NCBI GenBank assembly: GCA_014607495.2
Contig: CP053156.1
Span: forward strand, 14,384,001-14,448,000
Length of the DNA stretch: 64,000 bases
Direction: 5' to 3'
Source: Carposina sasakii
Lineage: Eukaryota > Arthropoda > Insecta > Lepidoptera > Carposinidae
Positions 10,430 to 18,540 of the stretch are shown here, one piece after another (position 1 is the first letter of the stretch; each line of letters begins with the position of its first letter). Both the position numbers and the translations under genes were made by a program. Below the pieces are notes generated by a model that had not been told where the DNA came from, ran no database searches, and was given only the letters and a program-made list of their open reading frames with translations.

Positions 10430-10655
10430 ATATTCAAATTAAATATTCCTCAAAACTGCATCGAAATCGATTCAACCGTTTCTGAGATTAGCGTGCACAA
10501 ACGTACATACAAATAGACAAACCGACAAAAATTCCAAAAGTAATTTTTTTGGGTACTATTGCGTTGATAAAGGTCTTCTATAATATTTTTTCTCTTATAT
10601 CTTCCATGTACAGACAGCGGTCCGTTACATTTTTATTATAAGTATAGATAGATTA
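10430..10655 (+). repeat. GTGGACGCCCGCGAC repeat, 5'-truncated copy
   Basis: It has the ATTCCTCAAAACTGCATCG, GAGATTAGCGTGCACAAACG and GACAGCGGTCCGTTACATTT blocks of the family but lacks the GTGGACGCCCGCGAC head. Confidence 0.7.
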
Positions 10656-10985
10656 TACAGATATGATAGCAACATTGAAAGACGAAAAACAGGGTGGAAA
10701 CACACAAACCTTAGGTATAAACGAAGACAGCGAAAACCATATAAAAAGTAGAACATAATTGACCAAAAATAGCCAATATTAAAAAAAAAAATATTTTAAA
10801 TAACATTTTTCTAATGAACATTCGTTTTTGAATCTCAAACTGTAAGTACAAGTTCTCTTCAATAGGCTGTTTTCAGTAAATTCCGCTAAAACACCCTACA
10901 GTTACAAACTTCGCAAGCCTACTTTACAAGTCTTTACCAGTCCGACACCAAGTTTTCTACTAGAGTCTTGTATTCCAGGTATTTA
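10656..10985. other. No feature seen
   Basis: AT-rich sequence between two repeats, with no coding, RNA or repeat signal that I can support. Confidence 0.5.
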
Positions 10986-10989
10986 GTAA

Positions 10990-11285
10990 ACAGCAGTTTT
11001 ACGTGCTTTCCGAGGCACGAGCTAAGTGACAATTTTACAACATTAAAATCTGTACATAAAATAAATTCATTGGTACAGGCCCGTGACTGGGATCGAACTT
11101 ACGCCTCCCGCTTGGAAGGTGCACGTCTTAACCATTGGGCTAGCACCGGTCCTGCGCCTGATCTCTCTCCGGTCGTGTCGGCTTTCCGTCCCATCGGACT
11201 ATGAGAGTGACGAAATAGAGAGTGCATCTGTGTTTGCGCACACACTTGTGCACTATAATATCTCCTGCGTACCTGACTAATCTCC
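10990..11285. repeat. tRNA-derived SINE B with inverted head
   Basis: Positions 10995-11148 are the reverse complement of the tRNA-like head and adjoining part of the copy at 61922-62078. It includes GATCGAAC (B box reversed), GCACGTCTTAACC and GTGCTTTCCGAGGCACGAGC. From 11149 (GTCCTGCGCCTGATC) to about 11285 the body is in the + orientation, exactly as in the 62-kb copy. The head is thus flipped relative to the body. Confidence 0.75.
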
Positions 11286-11289
11286 ATAG

Positions 11290-11701
11290 AGAAACAAGTC
11301 CTTTTAGAAACAACTTGTGGACGCCAACAAGTCCATCCTCGTAGACTGCACTAGGCACCGATCCGAAATTTATATTTTATTTTTTATAATATTGTTGACG
11401 ATGTTAACGAAATATGAATAATAATAGTAAAAATTAATTGTTTATTAATTTAAATGCTTATTTGTAAAAAGTCGTAATACAATAGCAATACTGAAAGTTT
11501 CTGTATTTGTTGATGTATGGCTTGTTCCTTAGTTTTGAGTACATTTCCACCCGAGACTCGTGCCAAGTGCAGTTTGCTATGATTTTAATATTATTGTTCA
11601 CTTGTAACTTTAATGAAAAAATAAACATTTTGATTTTTAAACTTTTTAAGAACTATTGAATGGTATACTTATATCATAAATATATTTATTATAGATATAG
11701 T
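11290..11701. other. No feature seen
   Basis: AT-rich, with no supported coding or RNA feature. Confidence 0.5.
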
Positions 11702-11962
11702 TCATCATCATCATCAGCCTATTGCAGTCCACTGCTGGACGTAGGCCTTCCACACAGCACGCCACAGACTGCCATGGGGGGTATTTGCCCATAGTCACCA
11801 CGCTGGGTAGGCGGGTTGGTGACCGCAGTTTGTATTTTGGACTATGTTGTCAACACGGGGAGCGCTGCTGCCCACCTCCTGGAAACTTTTAATCGCCTCG
11901 TACGATACCTACGGGCAGACATGGGGTGGTACGAATTCTACTCTGCCGGCACCACACGGCCA
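11702..11962 (+). repeat. CATCATCATCAGCCTA dispersed repeat
   Basis: It runs from CATCATCATCAGCCTATTGC through CCACTGCTGGACGTAGGCC and GCCATGGGGGGTATTTG to ACGAATTCTACTCTGCCGGC. Further copies are at 17524-17782 and 36214-36474. It is GC-rich compared with its surroundings. Open frames run through parts of it on both strands but are not the same in the three copies. It is more likely a LINE 3' end or SINE-like unit than a gene. Confidence 0.75.
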
Positions 11963-12279
11963 ATCAATCAATAAATATAGTTATTGCGTACGTGTAATAA
12001 TGGTCACTGCCTAAATTGTTAAAGTGAATTTTTACGTGTTTTCTATATATTTTCAGTCAAATCAAAGGATATCTCCAATTTCCATGAAACGTACTAAGCT
12101 CGGTGAAAGTATTTTATATATGGGTATATTTTTGGGTTATGCCTTCTTTCTTCTGTATCTTTTGTACAGTCGTCGTCGTAGTCAATGCTACGAGATTCAC
12201 TTGTCGCTACGCCGTAGCACAGCTACGATGCTACGAAAATACTACGCAGTCTAGTCAGCTAATTAAGAACTTGTCACAC

Positions 12280-12613
12280 TTAGGCCGCGTTCTCACTAGG
12301 CAAACAGTGAGAAGCTGACAGTTTGCTTCCAGTTTGCTTCCCTATATATTTTAAATGGAGTGTCCATACAGCGCGTATTTTGACGTTTCTCTTGCCGACT
12401 CATTCTGATTCGCAGCGAATGATGCGGGCGGTCAGCTGCGCAGTTTGTTCATTCATCAAGGCGCTCCGTTCGTCTAGTTTACCTTACGCTAATACTCTAA
12501 TACGCTCTAGTTCGCCGCTCAGTTGATATTGAGTTAGCGACCGATACGCCACTCAGAGTCAGTCGACGAACAGTCAGCCGCTCACTGTTCGCCTTATGGG
12601 GACGCGGTCTTAA
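12280..12613. mobile_element. MITE with GGCCGCGTTCTCACTAGGC termini
   Basis: The left end TTAGGCCGCGTTCTCACTAG and the reverse complement of the right end (TTAAGACCGCGTCCCCATAA) are imperfect terminal inverted repeats. They share GGCAAACAGTGAG / GGCGAACAGTGAG just inside. It is 334 bp and non-coding, with a GC-rich interior. Confidence 0.65.
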
Positions 12614-12969
12614 TTTTCTAACTTACAAAAAATAAAAATGTAAAAATGAATACAACCGAAATCTTATCATCACTACGAAATTGTGCGTAAGTCCACAGAT
12701 TAATTACATACATACCTTCTCATTCCAAAATAAGTAGATATTGCAGAGTAGGTACCACAAGATACCCATAACCTACATAAAAAGTACATAACCTCGCCTT
12801 GTCCCTTTTCACCCGCCATGACACTTGGCACGAGGATAATAACCACTCCGGGAACTATAACCTTGTTATTATTGTGGATTTTCTTATCCAAGTTTTTGTG
12901 GATAGTGTTTTAGATGACAAGTCGAAAATCATTTTGAGATTAATAATAGGCATAATTTAATATTTACGT

Positions 12970-13105
12970 ACATACATATAATCACGCCTTTATCCCTTAC
13001 AGGGTAGGCAGAGCACCGAGGGCCGATAGAACCACATGGTGCCAATTCTGACCAATTTTGAGGGTATAGTTGAGATATACAAGTTCGGTTAGTAGTATTT
13101 AATTT
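12970..13105 (-). repeat. Dispersed repeat (GGGATAAAGGCGTGA), - strand copy
   Basis: Reverse complement of the repeat at 18291-18450. It shares CGCCTTTATCCCTTACAGGG, GGCCGATAGAACCACATGG and TTGAGGGTATAGTTGA. The ATACATACATA run at its left is the 3' microsatellite tail. Confidence 0.7.
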
Positions 13106-13133
13106 AGTATTTACCTATCTTATTTAAGGTTTG

Positions 13134-13220
13134 ATGACTACTACCCTGCCTGCTGTGCCATAGGTCCTGGGTTCGAATCCTAGTAGGTGCAAAGATCGAT
13201 ATTATGATGAATGTCGAGGT
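13134..13220 (+). repeat. tRNA-derived SINE A, internal fragment
   Basis: It contains CCTGCCTGC...GCCATAGGTCCTGGG, the B box GGTTCGAATCC, and TAGGTGCAAAGATCGATATT as in the 14432 copy. The A box end is missing. Confidence 0.65.
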
Positions 13221-13376
13221 GAAATGGGCAACAAAGATTACGCGGACGAAGTCGCTGGTGAAAAGCTATATCCTATATAAAGAGAAGACGTATAAGGCGG
13301 AATTAAAAATATTCGATCTCATATTGTGAAGACGAGGCAGTGCATCGAAGGTGAATACAAACATTATCCACAGTGT

Positions 13377-13885
13377 AAAAAGTGGCAAGCACTAATAAAG
13401 TGGCAAGCATCAATAAAGTGAAAAACACTAATAGAGTGGCAAGCACGTATAGAGTGGCAAGCACTAATAGAGTGGCAAGCACGTATAGAGTGGCAAGCAC
13501 GTATAGAGTGGCAAGCACTAATTGAGTGGCAAGCACTTATAGAGTGGAGACACTAATAGAGTGGCAAGCACGTATAGAGTGACAAGCGCTTACAGAGTGG
13601 TAAGCACTAATTGAGTGGCAAGCACTTATAGAGTGGTGATACTAATAGAGTGGCAAGCACGTATAGAGTGACAAGCGCTTATAGAGTGGTAAGCACTAAT
13701 TGAGTGGCAAGCACTTATAGAGTGGTGATACTAATAGAGTGGCAAGCACGTATAGAGTGGCAAGCACTAATAGAGTGGCAAGCACTTATAGAGTGGTAAG
13801 CACTAATTGAGTGGCAAGCACTTATAGAGTGGAGACACTAATAGAGTGGCAAACACTAAAAAAGTGGTAAGCACTAATAATAATG
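13377..13885. repeat. 18-bp minisatellite array with higher-order structure
   Basis: About 28 units of the type GAGTGGCAAGCACTAATA, with variants ACGTATA, ACTTATA and a shortened GAGTGG(A/T)GA(C/T)ACTAATA. A block of about 100 bp covering several units, including the shortened one and GACAAGCGCTTA, recurs around 13560-13640 and 13650-13740, so the array has a higher-order period. The - strand reads as a Val-Leu-Ala-Thr-Leu repeat because 18 is a multiple of 3; this is not evidence of a gene. Confidence 0.9.
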
Positions 13886-14050
13886 TACAAGTTAAGATTT
13901 AGAAGCTTTATAGAATTTACGATTTTCATATATAAAAAAAATATTTACATTTGTCTACTTAGATATAAAGGGGTCAAAGTTATAATGTGCTATAGGATTT
14001 TAAAGGCTCTTAGACTATGATCTAGATACTTGTAACTGATAATTTACATC

Positions 14051-14331
14051 TGGGGGACAATTCATGAAAATTTTTAAGACGAGACGCAACCACTAACGAA
14101 CCGTTAACGAAACGCGGTGCGAAGCAATATAGTATACTACCGCTTGAGTAATAAGGTATATTTTGGCATGCCGCGGTCTTGAGTATCACAGAATAAAATT
14201 AAATATCTGTCTCGTACTGAAATGTGTCTAATTACGTCACCGTAAAGTAATTATTGCTTTGTTCTGAGCGTCTACAACGGTTCCGTTTCGGCTTCGTTCC
14301 AACTCGAGACTTTTCGAGAATTGCCCCCCTG
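14051..14331. mobile_element. MITE with GGGGGCAATTCT termini, copy 1
   Basis: The left end TGGGGGACAATTCATG and the right end TTCGAGAATTGCCCCCCTGA are inverted. The interior is shared with copies at 15981, 45772 and 53129: ACCACTAACGAACCGTTAAC, AAACGCGGTGCGAAGCAATA, GTGTCTAATTACGTCACCG and TTCCGTTTCGGCTTCGTTCC. Non-coding. Confidence 0.75.
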
Positions 14332-14340
14332 ACCCCGCTA

Positions 14341-14428
14341 TACCAAACGTGGCCGTGGGATTCAATTTGCGGTCCTGCAGTTTCAGACACATCATTTTTG
14401 GGAACACAGCCATGTGTATGTATAATAT
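14341..14428 (+). repeat. Short repeat with GGGAACACAGCC end, copy
   Basis: An 80-90 bp unit: AACGTGGCCGTGGGATTC, GGTCCTGCAGTTTC, TTTTTGGGAACACAGCC, then a TGTATG tail. Relatives are at 18470, 36505, 36908, 43992, 47126, 53446, 54470 and 61470. The same end sequence is the unit of the 29-bp satellite at 59691. Confidence 0.6.
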
Positions 14429-14431
14429 TTT

Positions 14432-14680
14432 GACGGCCGATTGGTGTAGTTGGTAGTGACCCTGCCTGCGACGCCATAGGTCCTGGGTTCGAATCCCGGT
14501 AGGTGCAAACATTGATATGATGAATATTAATGTTTGTTTCCGAGTCATGGATGTTTCTATACTTATCTATGTATTTATATACCGTTGCTTAGTACCCACG
14601 ACACAAGACCTTAGGGATCTTAGCGTGGGACTAGGTTAATGTGTTGTGAAGTGTGTGAATATGAATATTATTCACTTAAA
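14432..14680 (+). repeat. tRNA-derived SINE A, complete copy
   Basis: It starts GACGGCCGATTGGTGTAGTT. The Pol III A box is TGGTGTAGTTGG and the B box is GGTTCGAATCC about 45 bp later, the normal spacing. The body GCAAACATTGATATGATGAA...GTGGGACTAGG...GTGTTGTGAAGTGTGTGAAT is shared with 46222-46465. It is a SINE rather than a tRNA gene, because the body follows without an acceptor stem. Confidence 0.85.
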
Positions 14681-14691
14681 AAAAAAAGAAT

Positions 14692-14882
14692 ATACTAGTG
14701 GACGCCCGCGACATCGTGCGCGTGGACTGCAGAAAAAGTAAAATGTCTAAATTATCCGGGATAAAAAGTAGTAATTCAGGGTGTTAGCTAACTCCATACC
14801 AAATTTTATTAAAATCGCTCCAGCCGTTTTCCATCCATCCATACTCACAAACTTTCGCGTTTATAATATTAGTAAGATAACA
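14692..14882 (+). repeat. GTGGACGCCCGCGAC repeat, short variant
   Basis: The head ACTAGTGGACGCCCGCGACA is followed by a different 3' half: ACCAAATTTTATTAAAATCG, CCAGCCGTTTTCCATCC and TTCGCGTTTATAATATTAGT. It is a second subfamily, with a different tail from the 4314 copy. Confidence 0.7.
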
Positions 14883-15106
14883 TTTTCTAGCAGTGACGGG
14901 TTTAATAATATATCTTTGGCCTATCTTTTGAAGTGAGATAATAAGCTTAGAAAGTGAGGTAACAAATCAACACCCTATCTACCCCTTTCAGAGTAAAACT
15001 AACGAAAACGAACCGTTCTCAATATGACACGTGGGACGTGTCGAGACGGCTGCGTGCATGACAAATAGTGAGATACCGCAGAGTCTTTTATGTATATATG
15101 TAAGTA

Positions 15107-15375
15107 TATACAGGGTGTTTTTTCGTGGCCACTCTTAACGAAGGGTACGTACTCTATACATCAAATAAAGTAAGTTTATGCCAAAATAAATGCTGAGAAT
15201 TTTTTTGTTTTTTGTATTTTTTTTTATTACTTGATCGGGCGAAAATTATAGTCTTTATGTTAGTTTGTTTATAGACAGATATAAATTATTTCTTGTGAAA
15301 AATCTTGCTAAGCGCGTCAATGTGAATTTATGCAGAAAAACGCAGTCTATAGGTACTTAGTCAACTTTGGACCCT
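15107..15375 (+). mobile_element. MITE with TATACAGGGTG end, 3'-truncated
   Basis: It starts TATACAGGGTGTTTTTTCGT and contains CTTAACGAAGGGTACGTACT and CTTGATCGGGCGAAAATTAT. It breaks off at GGACCCTGATAAACC, whereas the copies at 33385 and 53514 continue for another 110 bp to their right ends. Confidence 0.65.
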
Positions 15376-15625
15376 GATAAACCTATTATTTAAGTAACAA
15401 AACTATTAATGTGAGAACGACGTTTATATTCAATCAATGCACTACAATTTCTTTGGTGATCCATCTTTTATTTTACACATAATATATTAACATTAATTTG
15501 GTGATTCATACCTGGGAACACATTTGTTTATCTGAGAACGAAAATATTTCGTGGCGATAGATCTAATTATTTGGTGATACAACTTGATGACAAATATAAA
15601 TTTTGGTGACAGAAAATATAGTTCC

Positions 15626-15726
15626 CAAATAAATTCATTGGTACAGGCCCGTTCCCATGACTGGGATCGAACTTACGCCTCCCGCTTGGTAGGTGCACGT
15701 CTTAACCACTGGGCTATCACCGCTTT
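15626..15726 (-). repeat. tRNA-derived SINE B, head only
   Basis: The reverse complement reads GCGGTGATAGCCCAGTGGTT (A box), GCACCTACCAAGCGGGAGGC, GTTCGATCCCAG (B box). It contains a 5-bp insertion relative to the 62-kb copy. The body is missing. Confidence 0.7.
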
Positions 15727-15980
15727 TAAGGAAGTATATATATTAGTCATGTGTCGATACAGAGTATTACTAGATTACATCAGCTGCATCGTGCATATCG
15801 TAATACTAGACTGAGAAACTCGGGCGTTCTCTCAGGCGATAAGCTAGCAAATAGTCACTGATAAATTTACAACTGTCCTTGCTATGGTAAAAGTGGCCAT
15901 GTGATCTCCAGCCTACCTATATTATCTATTAAGTCCCACGTGAAGGATGAGCCTACCTTTTATGAGAACAATCAAGCGAA

Positions 15981-16260
15981 CAGGGGGGCAATTCTTGAAA
16001 ATTCTTGAGCCGAAACGCAACCACTAACGAACCGTTAACGAAACGCGGTGCGAAGCAATATATACTTACCGCTTGAGTTATAAGGTATATTTTAACACGC
16101 ATCGGTCGCGAGAATGACAGAATAAAAACAAATATCTTTCTCATGCTGAAATGTGTCTAATTACGTCATCGTAAAGTAACTATAGCTTTGTACTGAGCGT
16201 CGACAACGGTTCCGTTTCGGCTTCGTTCCAAGTCGAGACTTTTCGAGAATTGGCCCCCTG
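15981..16260. mobile_element. MITE with GGGGGCAATTCT termini, complete copy
   Basis: CAGGGGGGCAATTCTTG at the left and CGAGAATTGGCCCCCTG at the right form the terminal inverted repeats of a 280-bp element. The interior matches the copies at 14051, 45772 and 53129. No clear target duplication is visible. Confidence 0.8.
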
Positions 16261-17520
16261 TAGGGAATCCTGTAGTATTATAACTTCATCACTGTATTAC
16301 AAACTTAGTTGATGATTGACTATAAACAATAAGATATGTAAATGTTGGATTTATCACTTTTTAATTTTTATTAATCGATTTATTAATCGAACAAAAGCGC
16401 GATCCAATCAGCAACATCAAAAGCCTAACATTCTCAAACTTTAACGCGATTTCAATCTAAATTCCCAAAGCCCCTCAGCTTTGAAAAAGGTGACAATAAA
16501 AGTTTGTTTTCTCTATGTGTCACCGGCAGAGGGCGCTGCGGATTTAATTCGGACGACTCGGGGCGCTCATTAAAGTAGCCGAAACAATGAAAAAAACTGT
16601 CAACTTGCACCAAGTTTAATTGCCTTAATAAATCTGGGAAGGGAAGCGGTGTGGCCAGGGAGCGAGCGGGTTTTATTTCGACGGAATTACGGTACTATAA
16701 ATTTGTGAATGCGTTCTAAAGTTTAATTTGAATATGGTGATTATACGTGGTATTTATATTTTAGTCTGGGTAATAATAGTAACTATAAAAACTCAATTTA
16801 AGTCCATTTAATAATCTCAACCGTTGTTTGAACTCGATTACTCGGTACTGTATAACATAGGTACATTAATTTAACAATTTTGTAACATGATCTTAGTTAT
16901 TACATATTTTAATAATCTTATACTACCTATTGGCAAAAGCTCCATTTTAACATAAGCTCACTGTCACCATGGAATTATTTGTATCTTAATCGATATATTA
17001 AATTTATTTCTAGCTTAAGAATAAAGACCAAGCACCTATAAGTACATATTAAACTGGCCTTCAATAGCGTTAGCTTTTTATGTATGCTTATGTAAATTTT
17101 AAACTCGCTATTTCTAAAAGCCGCATGGCCACATATCTCAGTCGCTAGCAAGATGCAAATGAAACTCTTTGTAACGGATCTTAAGGGATTTATTCGTAAA
17201 AATGCGAACCGAAAAGCGCCAACAAAGAAATATAAATTGGACCAAAAACTTTGTTTAATGTGCTTTTACAGTTTAGGATACAAAGTGCCCAGATTTGCGA
17301 GTTTGAGAACCTACGAGATTTCATATGAGTGTTATGAAGATGTATTTATATGTGGGGCTTCACTAGAATACGTCAGCCGCATCTCCGTCCGTGCATTCCT
17401 AGCAACTTGTTATCTTTTTCATCTGACCCCACTATGACAAATTTGGTTATAGTATCCTTCGTGATACGGTTATAGCAACACCATATTGGGACCACAACCT
17501 CGTATATTATGTATGTATGT
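16261..17520. other. Quiet stretch without recognised repeats; GC-rich block at 16505-16690
   Basis: No repeat shared with the rest of the window except a short piece at 17350-17405 (GGGGCTTCACTAGAATACGT). The block at 16505-16690 (GGCAGAGGGCGCTGCGG, GGGCGCTCATTAAAGTAGCC, GGGAGCGAGCGGG) is clearly more GC-rich and complex than its surroundings. It could be a conserved non-coding element, but no long reading frame supports an exon. A 94-codon frame at 17153-17437 resembles nothing known and runs into the short repeat. Confidence 0.4.
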
Positions 17521-17523
17521 ATG

Positions 17524-17782
17524 TCATCGTCATCATCAGCCTAATTGCAGTCCACTGCTGGACGAAGGCCTCCTCCAGGGCACGCCACAAGACTGCCATG
17601 GGGGGTATTTGAGCATAGTCACCACGGTGGGCAGGCGGGTTGGTAACCGCAGTTTGTACTATGTTGTCAATATGGGAGGCGCTGCAGCCAACCTCCCGGG
17701 AACCCATAATCGCCTCGTACGATACCCGCAGGCAGACATGGGGTGGTACGAATTCTACTCTGCCGGCACCACGCGGCCAACA
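17524..17782 (+). repeat. CATCATCATCAGCCTA dispersed repeat
   Basis: Copy of the 11702 repeat, with CCACTGCTGGACGAAGGCC, GCCATGGGGGGTATTTG and ACGAATTCTACTCTGCCGGC. Open frames in both directions here are by-products of this repeat. Confidence 0.75.
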
Positions 17783-18290
17783 TTGTACATTGAACAGGTA
17801 TGTATGTATATGGATAAAATTGTATGCTGTACAAATCAGATTATCACTTGTCAAGTTAATTTGGATACAATAATATTGCAAACTGTTAATTTAAACATGA
17901 GTATCGTCTATTGTCTCGAATTATCGCTATTTAATTTATCAGTTAATATGGCTCATGTCCGCTGCTCATTGCTCCCCTAATACGTTTATTAATGTTGACA
18001 TATTAATTGTATAAACTGACTATTTGAGTTTATTTAATGGAATGTATAATGATACCTAGCATGACACATTAATATACTACTTCAGGCTAGTTTTATGTGA
18101 TATTTACCATATTTATTATAAAGGAACAGCGAGATACTGTTTGCCGCACTACCTACGACCTAATTGTAAAGAAATAATAATGCAAGTAAAACGCATACGC
18201 GAAACATTATAAAGAATAGCTATTATCAGCTGATATCCCGGGCATACTGTAGAAGTCAATAGAGGGACAAGAGGGTCTTGGTGTTTTGTA

Positions 18291-18450
18291 GGCGATGGGC
18301 TGACCACCTGTCACTACTAACCGAACTTGTACATGTCAACTATACCCTCAAAATTGCTCAGAAGTGGCACCATGTGGTTCTATCGGCCCTTGGTGCTCTG
18401 CCTACCCCGTAAGGGATAAAGGCGTGATTATATGTATGTATGTATGTATG
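18291..18450 (+). repeat. Dispersed repeat (GGGATAAAGGCGTGA) with TATG tail
   Basis: GGGCTGACCACCTGTCACTA, CCGAACTTGTACATGTCAAC and GCCTACCCCGTAAGGGATAA lead to a (TATG)n tail at the right end. This layout suits a LINE 3' end. A second copy lies at 12970-13105 on the other strand. Confidence 0.7.
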
Positions 18451-18469
18451 TAATATACTATGCTAATCG

Positions 18470-18540
18470 TGGCCGTAGGATAATCCCTATAATCCTGCAG
18501 TTCTGGCCTCTAGGAACACAGACGTGTCTATATGTATGTT
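18470..18540 (+). repeat. Short repeat with GGAACACAG end, copy
   Basis: CGTGGCCGTAGGATAATCC, ATCCTGCAGTTCTGGCC, GGAACACAGACGTGTC, followed by TATGTATG. Confidence 0.55.

Noticed and set aside
13303..13536. Repetitive hydrophobic protein (Val-Leu-Ala-Thr-Leu repeats)
   Set aside because: An 18-bp minisatellite stays open by arithmetic. The units include length variants that break the frame.
14432..14510. tRNA gene with GGTTCGAATCC B box
   Set aside because: It is the head of a SINE with a 170-bp body shared by a second full copy. There is no proper acceptor stem.
17486..17980. A 164-codon gene and a 124-codon gene on the opposite strand
   Set aside because: Both run through the CATCATCATCAGCCTA repeat. 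The frames are not maintained in the copies at 11702 and 36214.
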